NCBI RefSeq assembly: GCF_949628265.1
Contig: NC_088790.1
Span: 9,366,545-9,430,544 of the forward strand
Source: Cloeon dipterum
Taxonomy: Eukaryota; Arthropoda; Insecta; Ephemeroptera; Baetidae
Direction: 5' to 3'
DNA length: 64,000 nt
Position numbers and translations under genes: made by a program. Below the pieces are notes generated by a model. It was not told the DNA's origin, ran no database searches, and was given only the letters and a program-made list of their open reading frames with translations. Position 1 is the stretch's first letter. The number at the start of each line of letters is the position of its first letter. This document shows positions 11,101 through 22,292 of this stretch, one piece after another.

Positions 11101-13026
11101 TATTTCTTTTATGAATAGGAAGCATTTGATGCAGAGGAGGCCCTAAAAACGGGAAAAATTGCCCCAAGAAAAGGTGTTGATCCAGAATTTGAAGCATGCT
11201 GCCAAAAGTTGCAAGATTTGGATGATGAGCTCAAAGACCACTTAAGGGAGGTGAAGAGCAAGTTGCGGTGCGAGGTCAGTCCACATCTTTACAATTTGCT
11301 AAACATGCCATTAAAGCTCTAAATCTTTAGGCTAAATACATTGGAACAGACAAGAAAAGATTCCAGATTGAAATCCCAGAAAAGGTGGTTGTTCCAATGA
11401 ACTTTGAGCTCTCATCATCTCGCAAGGGCTTCAAACGATACTACAGCCCCGAATCCAAGGTATTTAGAGCAGGTTTAATTATTTTGGCGATGTCTGGTCT
11501 AGAAACAGAAATTGAACATAAGGTTCCTAAAATTCATGTCTTCTTAATTTTTTACAGGAACTTCTAGTAAAAATGCAGGCAGCAGAAACTGAAAAGAAAG
11601 AGTACCTTCTGGACATCAACAGAAGAATGTTTGCCAAGTTCTCTGATAGGTGATTTTTTTATTTTAAATTACATGAAATGCGTTCTACTTCATAATTATT
11701 GTTTCTAGTGCTACCCTGTGGAGAGCGGCCACTGATTGCCTGGCAATTTTGGATGTTCTCCTGTCCATCGCCATGTATGGCACCAAGGAGGACACCTGCA
11801 TGCCAGTGTTTTACGAGCCCTCTGAGGATAGACCTGTTAGTACAATTTTTAACTTCAGTTTCAGTTTAATATCATTTTTATTCTTTAAACCTATACATTT
11901 GAGGCTGTATGATTGACATTGTGTAGCCAGGTTTTAAGTCTCGACATATTCCTTGTTAATAATTGCTTTCAAAAAAGTTATTTTCTTATTTTCCTGCGAA
12001 AGACAAGCTTATTTCAGGTGATTTTGGTAATTAATTGCCACGTTGAAACTGGCATTCATTCGCTGCTTTAATTGGTTCTGCTGATCAAGGCTTTATGAAG
12101 AATGTTGAAATATATTTCAGCCTTTTGTGGATATCAAAAATGGTCGGCTTCCAACCACCAAGCTAGTTGACTTCATCCCAAACGACACAGTCATCGGTGT
12201 GGAAGGCGTCCAACTGCTCTTGCTAACTGGCCCCAATATGGGAGGCAAGTCAACATTGATGAGGCAGTTTGGTCTGATTGTCATCATGGCGCAAATCGTG
12301 AGTTGCTTGCAACGCCAATTTTTCATGCCCATCACATGTTTGTGTTGGATTTAAGGGCTGCCCTGTTCCTGCTGAGGAGTGCAGTCTGACCAGCGTGGAC
12401 AGGATTTTTACCAGAATCGGAGCAAGGGACCACATTCTAGCTGGTGAAAGCACTTTCTTTGTTGAAATGAGTGAAACCTCAGCCATCCTCAAGCACGCTA
12501 GCGACAGATCAATTGTTTTAGTTGATGAGCTTGGTCAGTAATTGGTCAAGCACTTTGTCGATAGAAGGGAATTCACAAAAATTTTCCAGGTCGAGGAACA
12601 AGCACATTTGATGGCGCTGCGATCGCCTCAGCGGTTTTAGAGGATTTGGTAGAAAAGCATTGTCTGACAATCTTTTCCACGCACTACCACTTCTTGGTGG
12701 AGGAGCACGTTCACACCAACAACATTTCCCTTGTGCACATGGCCTGCATGGAGGAGGATGAAGATGACGATGAAGCCAAAGTAGAGAACGTCACTCTGCT
12801 ATACAAGCTCAGTCCAGGCGCATGTCCCAGTTCCTACGGCTTCAACGCTGCCAGACTCGCTGGCCTTCCAGAGCAAGTGGTGCTTAGAGCCAAGCAGCAG
12901 GCGCTCAAGTTGCAGAGCCATCCCAAGAAGATGAAAAGTTTTGTCGAGTTGATGATGCTCAAGAAGGACAACGTCGAACGCATCAAGGAGCTTGTCACCT
13001 TACTCAAAAAAGGAATCAAATTTTAG
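8185..13026 (+). CDS. MSH6: DNA mismatch repair protein MSH6
   Basis: Eighteen exons: 8185-8503, 8561-8829, 8885-9046, 9104-9238, 9293-9431, 9485-9624, 9724-9861, 9914-10312, 10372-10487, 10591-10746, 10806-11064, 11119-11274, 11331-11459, 11558-11649, 11709-11835, 12121-12297, 12356-12533, 12590-13026. All phases agree, giving 1175 residues. MSH6 pairs with MSH2 as MutS-alpha, which binds base mismatches and one-base loops in nuclear DNA. A PCNA-binding-like motif KNTLFSYF sits at residues 4-11, followed by a Lys/Ser/Glu-rich disordered region. The mismatch-reading Phe-x-Glu is F274/E276 in [10 protein letters not shown]. MutS connector, lever and clamp domains follow. Walker A GPNMGGKS is at 949-956, Walker B LVDEL near 1026, and the STHYH switch near 1060. 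Human MSH6 has 1360 residues and a PWWP domain; no PWWP is seen here. The AUG at 8185 starts the PIP-like motif, as in human. Confidence 0.97.
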
Positions 13027-13106
13027 AGCAATCTCCTTTTGCTATACTCTTACCTCATTTTGTTTTAAATTTGAAGAATAATATGTTAATAGATCCCCAG
13101 CAGATC

Positions 13107-13112
13107 AATAAA
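13107..13112 (+). terminator. Poly(A) signal of MSH6
   Basis: AATAAA 81 nt past the TAG stop (13024-13026), in the right place for MSH6 3'-end formation. Confidence 0.6.
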
Positions 13113-13236
13113 AATTGAATATGATTCACATTTGCCTATAAAATCTACTAAAATAACATCATATTAAGTCGTACCTGACGTTGGGTGGGGCTCAAGGATC
13201 ATATATTAATAGAATTCGCGAGTCATCAGTGCCACT

Positions 13237-13247
13237 CCCCCCCCCCC
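13237..13247. repeat. Poly-C tract (11 C)
   Basis: An uninterrupted run of 11 cytosines in otherwise AT-rich intergenic DNA. Confidence 0.9.
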
Positions 13248-13610
13248 TCAACCAGATCTAAAATTTACGAGTTAATTGGCGAACATATTAGTTAGTGACA
13301 CAACCTACTTTTTTCTATTCACAGTAGTTTGCTTCAGAGGCAGAGAACTTTAGTGTAACAAGGTGGAAGATTGAGTTTTCAAACCAATGAACTGTGTTTG
13401 AAATGAGCTACTTGCCTTTGCTATTTGCTCGGTGAATTCAAACACGTTACTTTTTCACAAAAGAGGACGTCCTCTTTAGCGGCACCGCTGCATTTTTTTG
13501 GTCGCCTTCATCATATTATTCCCTTCCACTGCCCTAGCTCAGTTGAACTGGTGCATTATTTGCAAACGCTGAAAGCATACAGTTCATTTGTGCTAACTAG
13601 CGAGGCGCTT

Positions 13611-13646
13611 AAATAAAAGGCGCGAGAGTCGGGAAAAGACTTCATT
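13611..13646 (+). promoter_or_regulatory. TATA-Inr core promoter candidate
   Basis: A TATA-like AATAAAAGG (13612-13620) is followed about 31 nt later by the initiator-like TTCATT (13641-13646). The spacing is that of a functional arthropod core promoter. It lies 45 nt before the AUG of the decayed reading frame at 13689. Confidence 0.45.
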
Positions 13647-13688
13647 ACTTAATTTTGTCCTTGTCCGTGTGCAACACTAATTGAAAAA

Positions 13689-14152
13689 ATGGATCGTTCA
13701 TCACATTTTATTTTGCAGACGGTAGTAAACGGTGGTGATAGACGAAATAAATTAACCTTTGATGACTATCATCAAAAAGCTCGTATTATAGCGGATATTA
13801 ACGCAAGCGACGTAAAAATTTAAATTACCTCTGCGCCTTACGGTCATACTGCTTTTGCTTGAGATTTGTTTGACTTATTTGTGGCATATCCCAGCATATT
13901 ATTAGGGATACAGGAGTGACCAAAACCTGGTCGATATGAAAGAAAAAGGATTTGACCGTTTTGACAACATGAGGACAAGTTGGAATTTTCCTTCAAGATC
14001 AAAAACGTTATGTTTTACCGGCAGAAGTTGCATATAGCATAGTTATCATTGATGCATTTCAAAATGTTGAAACTTTAAACGAATATTTCACCGCATTTAT
14101 AAAAGCACTAAACATTTCATATTTAGGAGCTAAGATTTTTCCGAAGTTCTGA
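13689..14152 (+). pseudogene. Decayed protein-coding remnant of unknown origin
   Basis: An AUG at 13689 opens 44 protein-like codons ending in TAA. The same frame stays protein-like beyond this stop (segments such as APYGHTAFA and DLFDLFVAYPS) but carries several further stops. From about 13992 a second, shifted frame of about 53 codons (ending at 14152) looks like normal protein, for example EVAYSIVIIDAFQN. No donor/acceptor pairs explain the breaks. I recognise no family; possibilities include an integrated virus or a transposon gene. The breaks are described as seen and not repaired. Confidence 0.4.
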
Positions 14153-14379
14153 ACTGTCAAGTTACTTCCGTTTTTTCTTTTTTAATCATTAAAATAAAAA
14201 AAACTTAAGCGCACACGGGTTTCTCTACATTTCATAAAATCTTTGTAAATAATTATGGCAAGATCATTGAGAGTTTAGAACTTTCCTGACTGATAGACTG
14301 GTCCTGAATCTTAGTACATGCACAGAAACAGAACACAGAACAGCAATCATGTCCCAGACTAACTCACAGCCCAAACCTC

Positions 14380-14389
14380 GCGCCAAAAA
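14380..14389 (+). promoter_or_regulatory. E2F consensus site upstream of RNASEH2A
   Basis: GCGCCAAAAA contains the exact E2F core (TTTGGCGC on the other strand), about 255 bp before the RNASEH2A start codon. E2F commonly drives S-phase genes; use here is inferred. Confidence 0.4.
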
Positions 14390-14643
14390 TTATTGTTTTC
14401 TTTAAGAGCAAGAGAGAGGGCGTTGACATCTCTGCATGCGTTGAGCCGATGAAAATAGCGGCAAAAGTAGCGAATGACAGAAGAGGCAAAAAATCGGGAT
14501 CATAACAAACCACAAACATCGAGAAATATTAATTATTGCCGAAATAAAACTCACAGGTTATAAGGTTGGAAAATCATATTGCTTGTTTATATTTTGCCAC
14601 AATCTTATAATATTAAGTTTTGTATGTATCACCGGTTTTCCAG

Positions 14644-16370
14644 ATGGCCCAAGTTTTAAGAGCCGAGCTGAATAATGCTGATGGATTCGAGTCTCCAATC
14701 GTCAATAACGACAACACCAAAAATCTGTGTTTGGCCTCACCAGTCCCTGATATCTGTAAAAATGACCCCTGCATGCTGGGAATTGATGAAGCCGGTCGAG
14801 GTCCAGTGTTGGGTAAATTACGTTAATATATTGTAAAAACATTTACTCTATTTAATCATATTATTTATTAAAAAGCGTTATTTTTTCATTAATCGTTTTT
14901 AAATTTGAAAAAACATTTCTTGCATCTGATAGGACCAATGGTCTACGGAATTTGCTACTGTCCGCTTGACTACGAGGCTGAATTAAAAGTCCTCGGGGCT
15001 GTTGACTCCAAAAGTATTGATGACAAGAAGAGGGAAGAGATGTTTGGAAAACTCTGCGAGCATCCAGATCAGGTTGGCTGGGCGGTTGAAGTGATATCCC
15101 CAACAACTATTTCCAATGACATGCTGAGAAGGTAGAAAACAACCGTCATTTTTGAATTACTCATTTGAAAAGATTTCTATGAAGGTCCAAAATCTCTTTG
15201 AACGAGCTTTCACACAACTCTGCCATTAACCTCGTGAAGCGGGCTCTTGAAGACGGTGTAAATGTTAAAGAAGTTTATGTCGACACCGTTGGACCTCCTG
15301 AAAAGTACCAGGTCAGGTCGCACGACAATTCGGTCTTTCCAATTTTGCTAAGATATTGTGCTGCTCTCATTTTAGGACAAACTTAGCAAGATTTTCCCCA
15401 ATATAAAAGTGACTGTGGCCAAGAAAGCAGACGCCATATATCCTGTTGTGAGTGCTGCTAGTATTTGCGCAAAGGTTTGCCGTGACAAGGCAGTCTCGAA
15501 CTGGAAATTCAAAGAAAATATTGAAATTTTTGGAGATGCCTGGGGCAGCGGATACCCTGGAGGTAAAGAAATGTATTTTTCTTGATTTTAATGATTGGTT
15601 TACTGAATTTGCACAAATATTTATTAATTCCTTTTTTAAATATTTATTTGTTTCTTCTCAGTGGTTGCGCATTACTGGATTTTTACTTTAAAACCCGTTT
15701 TGTTAGCTGGAGGAATTTGACCTTCTCTAAAATATTATAGTCGACAAGGACGATTTGAGAAAAGTCTAAATTAGAGTTAATGAAATGAACAAAACTTGAA
15801 ATTCACTACCTCTAAAATGCTTAATACAATTTATCAAAAAAGCATGAAGTCAGATTTTTAACCATCAATTTCATAAATTTCAATTAAATAGTAGTTGTTT
15901 TTTGCATGTTAACTTTACTTTTAAATAACCATTCTATTTTCAGACCCAGCCACAAAGAAGTTTTTGCAAGCAAATCTGGACCCAGTGTTTGGATTTCCTC
16001 AACTTGTCCGCTTCAGCTGGTCAACTGCTGAGAAAATCACAGATGAAAAATGCGCCCCATTTGAATGGTAAGTGCATTTTATTTTCATATAAATTTTTGC
16101 CGCTGGAAAGCATTACTCGCCCTGGTTTGGCAGACGTTGAGCTCGGTAATTAGTTTCGAGTGAATAGTTAATTACTCTTGAAAAATTAAATGGAGCATGT
16201 GATGAAAGAAATTACATCGCAGGAGTGATGATGAAGAGGATGGGGCAGTTGCAAAAACGGCGAGCATTCAGTCTTTCTTCTCCCCGGCAAATTCAACCAA
16301 ACAGAGCATTCAACTCAGCCACAAGTTTTTCACTGAACGGAAAATGAAGAGATGCACAGATATGTTCTAA
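14644..16370 (+). CDS. RNASEH2A: Ribonuclease H2 subunit A (catalytic)
   Basis: Six exons: 14644-14812, 14933-15131, 15185-15311, 15376-15562, 15944-16067, 16223-16370. All phases agree, giving 317 residues (human 299). RNase H2 cuts RNA in RNA:DNA hybrids and 5' of single ribonucleotides in DNA, in the nucleus with subunits B and C. The type 2 RNase H signature [10 protein letters not shown] contains catalytic D48 and E49. The other acidic ligands are D156 in [11 protein letters not shown] and D184 in [19 protein letters not shown]. Tyr225 in GSGYPGDP matches the ribonucleotide-sensing Tyr210 of human. The C-terminus has the PCNA-motif-like TASIQSFF and then [11 protein letters not shown], matching human KITSYF and SSHRYFLERGL. 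An in-frame AUG at 14620 exists, but a splice-acceptor-like TTTTCCAG directly precedes AUG 14644, so I chose the latter. The gene is downstream of MSH6 on the same strand, 1.6 kb apart. Confidence 0.96.
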
Positions 16371-16408
16371 ATCCTGAATCCACAAGTATTTTTTCCCTTT
16401 TTAATAAG

Positions 16409-16414
16409 AATAAA
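16409..16414 (+). terminator. Poly(A) signal of RNASEH2A
   Basis: AATAAA 39 nt past the TAA stop at 16368-16370. Confidence 0.6.
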
Positions 16415-19400
16415 TTCAAATTATGATAGTTTCCTGTTTAAATTATGATTTCTTACCAAAAATCAATAGAATTAAACCAGTGGATGTGTTGAGGCAGTAA
16501 CTCACAATTAAGCATAAGCACAAATTGCGCCGGGGAAAGTTCCCTGGGGATCAAAAAGTTGTTTATCTCAAGTTTATCGTGATCATGTATGCAACCAGCA
16601 TGACTGATTTGGCATGCAAGTTGCATATTATTGCGAACGGGATTAAGTCGCCTTCGGCGCGGTGGTTTGTCTTCCACAGCGGCAAAGGGCCGTTCGATTG
16701 AAACTGGCGTGTGCTTCAGTCGGTTTGACGGGAAGGAAATGGCTTCTGGTTGCCATCAGACGGGTCGTAAATCACCATTGCAGGTAATAATCGAGTTTTA
16801 TGCGCAATAAACGCACCCTGCTGAGTGGCCTCTGTACGGCCTCTCCGCAGTTAATTGACACCGCAAATAAAAGCGTCAGACCGACCGCTGAAGCTCGACT
16901 CTTTCGATCGTGGCTGTGAAGTTAATTAAGCCGCTGGCTTGATTCATGTCCACTCGCAACATGAAAAGGAATTCTGATCGAATTACTCGGCGAGTTACAG
17001 TCGCAGTCCATTTTAATGGTGCACGATTCACTACTAAAGCTATAATTAGCTGGGCTGTTATCAATCAAGTTTCAAAGCTTTTTTCGTCAATATTAATAGC
17101 CAACCAAAAGAATAAATATTATTAAAAATTGCGATGTAAAATAAATTAAAAAAAATAACTCAACATTCTTTGTGTTTCCATTTTCATTGAAATCGAATTA
17201 CCTTTTACTCTGGAACTTTTAAATCACTCTATGCATTTGAATAGGTTTATCAAAATCTCAAACCACTAACTGAATTAACCCGTGTCTTATAATTTTTGTA
17301 TTATCAATTTTATGCAGCATTAAAAAATTGACCAAAGCAGGAGGAAAATGAAGCAATACGGCTACCTAAAATAATTACAAAAATCTCACCTTCATCAGAG
17401 GTTAAAAAATAACTAAAAAGCAATTTGATGAAATTGGAAAAAATATCCTGATTGGTACAGATAGTTTCATAAAATCCAGTGTTATTACACTTCAACAAAT
17501 CCACCAAATGACTACCCAATTAATATGTGACGAGAGAATTCCACAATATAAAATTTATTTCAAGAAGAAGCCTATTATTTGTTCCACTAAAATATGCAGT
17601 GCTTAATTTCAACCAAGAAATAAAATGAGGTAATTTGTAAAACCATTACTTTTCTCTGCTCTGCAGCCTTGACAGTCAACTCTTCCGCGAATTCTATAAT
17701 CCCATCTAGATGCCAATAGCATAATCTGCTACAAAACTGAAATTAGCGCAACAAGGGCTCGACCGTCAGCCTTTACTCGAGCGTGCGCGTGTTCCAAGAC
17801 GAGTATTGAAGACGACGTTAAAAGCCTGTTGGGATTATATTTGATGCAGCAGCGGGCGCTTGATTCGATAACATGTGAGCGCGCGCGAGGAGTGAGTGTT
17901 GGTGCACAAACTCATCTTTCACGCCATCCCGCGCTGGCTTTCACGTCTGGCGCTCGCGAAAAGTGATTTTTGTGCCGAATGTCATCTCGAATGAGTGATG
18001 AAAGCGCGCGAAACACCGCCTTTGTGCACGCTGATGGAATCCGCTGCTTTTAATCAGCGCCGTTTGATTCGATTTGTGCAGCGCTGTTCGACAACGACTG
18101 ACGCCCTTCTGATTGCCTTTGCAAATTCGCTCAGCCGAAGCCACCGCCCGCGCTTCTCAAAGCGATTTTTGTCCCTCCTCGACTTCACATTCGCATTTCC
18201 GTCAACAAATGCTTGAGTGATTTCCGCATTTCGATTTGTAATACATAGTCAAATTATAGAATTGATTTTTTTCGGATCATGGATTCTTGGGCGTAAAAGA
18301 TTGGCAGGATGTGATTGGAGAAACTGTTTTTTATATTCTTATATAGCTGCAAAAAGAAATCGGATTTTGCGCTGAATGTACCAGAAATGTGGATTGTGAC
18401 GTCATCAATTTTCCAGGGTTTCCCTGACTTTTGGTCTGCTTCCATCAATTATATAATTGTTAAGGTTGACTCCTTCGTGGCTTACAAAAAGATCAATCAA
18501 TTAATCCTAAAACTGGTTCTCATTTCCCTAGAAATGGATAACGCTTACTTAGCTTACTGACCTTTGGCTTTGCTAAAACTGCCTCAACATTCCACTCTTC
18601 TGCATTAAAAGAATTTTCTCGTTTTTCTTTAAAAAAAATTAACCTTCCACGTCTTTTGAATTATGCACGCTTTAGTTACTGCCTAGCATACGGACAAAAT
18701 TAGATTTAGCAATTTTTTTCCTCTTGAATAATTAACTGAAAATGTTAGTTTTCTATCAGATTTCAGATTTAAGTAGAACACCAAGTCAAATGTGTGCATT
18801 GAATGAGAGCAGCATTTTGATGTATACCTCCAATTTTTAATTTTCCTCATTTAAAACGAGGAAGGCTTTTGAATAAATCAGTTTGACCCGACCCTTTGAG
18901 CATTCACAATATATTCTGGGGAGATGGAAATGGTGTAAAAAGGGCAAAAAGCAACCTTTTTGACGAGAGAACGCGTGACACACGGATGAGAGATATTTTA
19001 TTATACATCCCAACAGAGAGTCAAACTGGAAACAGACTCGCGGCGTGGCGTCGCGAACAAACACACAAAGGACTCCGCCCGAGGTACGAAAAGCCTCTCC
19101 ATAATAATTTTTACTGCGACGAGTGAGCCGTCGAGAGAGAACATTAATTAAACGGTCCTCTCTCCCCGGCGCGCCATTGATTCGCGCTTTTCCACCACGC
19201 TCACCAAAAATACGTCAAAAGAGCAACAAAAACTAGCACGGACGCGAGAGTGTCACTGCACACTCTCGAATCAGAACCATGTGCCAACCGCGGGGGCTAT
19301 TCAAAAATGCGCCTGCCGTTTTGTATCAACGTCAACAACTGTAAAATTCATGAGGTGATTATGCTTCAGGCTCCATGCATGACGCTTTTTCATATCAAAA

Positions 19401-20829
19401 GAATCCTACGCAGTTTCCTCAAATTTTAAAATTTAAATAGCCTTTAAATGTTTCAGCTAGGGTAACAGTAAAGTAAAGCGTAAGCAAAGAATAAAAATTT
19501 AGGACAAAACACTCTGAAGGATAAATAAGATATCAACAAATTGACACCAATTGAATTTTCACGATCATGTCGAATAGATTGCCTCTTGAAATAGCATTGA
19601 AGTTATCTCAAATTGCTTTTTAATCATGTCACAGATTATGAAGAAAGTGAATCATATTCAAGTTGGTGTTTGAACCTGCCAGATTTTGCAGTCGCTGAAA
19701 ATTTAAGAGCCCCTTTCCCCTTTTCGTTTGCCGCCTTTTACGCAGGCATCTCTCTGCCGGAGAACATTAAAAGCAGCTTTACGAGCGAATAAAAATGATA
19801 TCACGGCGGCTTTGTGAGTAAATGTGAACGTTCGTCGCGCTCTGCCTTGATACCGGAGCTGAAACAAGGGAAGACGAGATTATTTGCTGGCGTGAGAAAC
19901 TGCGAAGGAGTCAAACCAAAGGTCAATAGTAACATGCAAAGCAGATTTACTGCAATGCCTTTTTAATGGGTATTTTATCTACAATTGGATTGTGTTCAAC
20001 ATGTTTGCGTTCTTTGTTCTAACAAGAAAAACATGTAGGAATATTCAAGTTGCGGTTCATCCTTTGCCCCTTAAGATTTGAATATTTTCTAGTTTGCTTT
20101 ATGGAGAAAATAACTAAAAGTTTTCCTCCTAATTAATTTGTCTTATTTTGTCTCGAAATAGGTTAATTTAGCAAATTTTTGCCTAAAATTCTTGTTTTCC
20201 TGTACTTTCTCTCCCGTTCCGTTTCATAAAGGCTTACGATGCGTTGATTAAAAAAACAGTAAGGAAATACAATCATATTAGGTATTTTATTCTTTTAATA
20301 GGAAAACTGATACCAGAAAACCTAGTTTATACACGCAAACATGACAGAAAAATGTTCTCTTGAGTCAGAAACTGGAAATGGGCAATATTTGCGAAGAAAT
20401 ATGTATAAATTATTTAATATAATACAACTTAAGTTTTAATGTTTTCGAGAACCACAAGAAGCCTGTGCAACGTAATAGTTGAATACACGTATAGTGCGAC
20501 CTATAGTAATGATCTTGATCTGCAGTAAAAGGTGCAACAAGTAGTCTAGTTAGGAGTAAATTAAAAAAAAAATCAGATTTCCTCATGTTTTGCTCAAGAT
20601 TTCAGCAGAATTGGTTCCATTAAAACGCTTTTAATCCATCATCAGCACATTTCCCCCCGTTTTTATCTTTTTACTGCACACGGCTTTAAAAATAGTCCCT
20701 ACGCATGAATTGGAGAGCACGGGTCGTGCACAATATGAAAACGGAGACAAAGGCTCCCAAATTAGCGCGATCACTTGCCCACGCACCGCGACCTGCCCTA
20801 AAGGATCTGCTTTCGCAAAACTCAGCGCT
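16415..20829. other. Gene-free intergenic DNA
   Basis: No convincing coding exon on either strand. AT-rich DNA contains GC-elevated, non-repetitive patches at about 16620-17030, 17640-18210, 19000-19330 and 19700-19900. Open frames here are short and lack protein-like composition or clean splice partners. Confidence 0.55.
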
Positions 20830-21260
20830 TCGGCAGAAGAGCCAGTTGGCGGGGTCACGGCACGAGGTCACCGGCGGACGCGCTCCTGGCAGTCGGCGCC
20901 TCGGCGCGCTGGCGCCACGCGGCGCTGCTGGCGCTGACCTCGTTGCCGCCCGCCCGCCCGCCGCCACCGCCTCTCTCGAGGTCAGCTCGTGACCTTTTCG
21001 TTGCCCCGATCGATACTCGGCGCCGGGTCGAGCCGCCCCCCGCACGCCCCCGGGGCTGCCGCCTCCCCGGCCACCGAGGGCTGGGACGAATCGTCCCGCG
21101 TCCGCCGGGTAGCCCGTTGGCCCCCGGGCCCCGCCGGTGGGCCTGAGCGAATCTGCCGCGGGCCCGGGCCAATTTACTGCACTCGTTCCTTCGCTCACTG
21201 GCTCACCCACCCGCTGGCGCAGTTTTGCTTGGCTACGCGTCGAATGCTGTTGTTCGGGCC
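20830..21260. other. Isolated, strongly GC-rich block (CpG-rich)
   Basis: A roughly 430-bp stretch is very rich in G+C and CpG, with runs of C and G in 21025-21170, while the DNA on both sides is AT-rich. Open frames exist in most phases on both strands (up to 174 codons), as expected from lack of A/T stop codons rather than coding. I recognise no rRNA core helix. It could be a CpG-rich promoter or first exon, or a fragment of an rDNA spacer or expansion segment. Confidence 0.5.
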
Positions 21261-21981
21261 ACGCGGCTTTCGGGGCTCTTCGTAATCCAAGTAGCGAATA
21301 AGCGTTGCAATATTCGGCGCTCGGAGCGAAAAAATGTAATTTGATGATTAAAATATAATAGGTATCTCATAAGAAATATGGAAAAAGATTAATTTTACTG
21401 GCAGTTTTCCATTGCGTGCAAAACGTCTAGGATTATATTGGATTAAAGATTGATGTGTATTTTGTAAAATTGAAAATAGCTTATATTTTGTGCAACAAAT
21501 TTTGTTGATTATTTTAAACAGCCTTATGTATTAAATTTTTTGCTAGCTATTTTTAAATTTTCCCACTTTTTCTCACAGTATACATATATGTTTGAATTTC
21601 TTCGATATTGAAACATTAGGAAAATTGTCCTGTCTAAGAACGCTGTTTCTATTACATCTTATTTTTTACTGCTCGTTTTTTCACCGATGACTTTCAAACA
21701 GACAGTTAAGAATAGCGAGAGATGTATATTAGGCAAGTAGAGAAATTCCATTTTTCTAAACTTTTACATCATCCTCCTAAACAAATCAAGACAATTTAAG
21801 AACCGACGATTGTTAAAAAATTCCAATTTCACTAAATCTTTAATGTGAAAAAATTTTGAAATTAATGTTTGCAATTTTGAAAATCTTCTTTGAGCATCAT
21901 CCTGATTTTTAGTATGTTGTTGAGGTGGTATATTAGTGTCGAAATAACCAATTAGGTTGGAAAATATTAATGCTCCTTTTC
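21261..21981. other. AT-rich DNA, nothing recognised
   Basis: Low-complexity AT-rich sequence with no open frame of note and no repeat ends that I can see. Confidence 0.5.
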
Positions 21982-22292
21982 TGGAACATGGGGGTGAAGT
22001 CGGGAGAAACGGGCCTCTCGGTGTTCACAAAAATGTGTTCTGATTATGTTAGAACATTTAACTTTGTGCCAAATGATGACCATTTAGACAGCCTACTCAG
22101 AAAAATAATATATTACTCTTTGGAATTTTAAAAAAATCCCAAACTAATAAATATGAATTTAATTTAAAAGCTGTAGGCCGTCTAAATAGGCATTTTTTGG
22201 CACTAATTTTAATATTCTAGCATAAATTAGACCATCATTTTTGTGAACACCAAGAGGCCCGTTTCTCCAGACTTCACCCCTATTTTCCGGGA
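21982..22292. mobile_element. Palindromic foldback (MITE-like) element
   Basis: The left arm (21982-22094) and right arm (22174-22292) are inverted repeats of about 115 bp, with an AT-rich loop of about 79 bp. Matching segments include GGGGTGAAGT/ACTTCACCCC, GAAACGGGCCTCT/AGAGGCCCGTTTC, GTGTTCACAAAAATG and its complement, and TTTAGAC(A/G)GCCTA at the inner end. Arm similarity is roughly 75-80 percent by eye. It has no coding capacity. Target-site duplications are not certain. Confidence 0.75.

Noticed and set aside
14620..14643. Upstream in-frame AUG of RNASEH2A
   Set aside because: The stretch ends in a splice-acceptor-like TTTTCCAG directly before AUG 14644, so it is probably intron.
20943..21180. 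28S rRNA fragment
   Set aside because: The GC-rich texture resembles an rRNA expansion segment, but I cannot identify any conserved core sequence. Kept only as one hypothesis.
20686..21210. 174-codon minus-strand open frame in the GC-rich block
   Set aside because: Gly/Pro/Arg/Ala-rich in every frame, as expected from GC content alone. Both strands are equally open.
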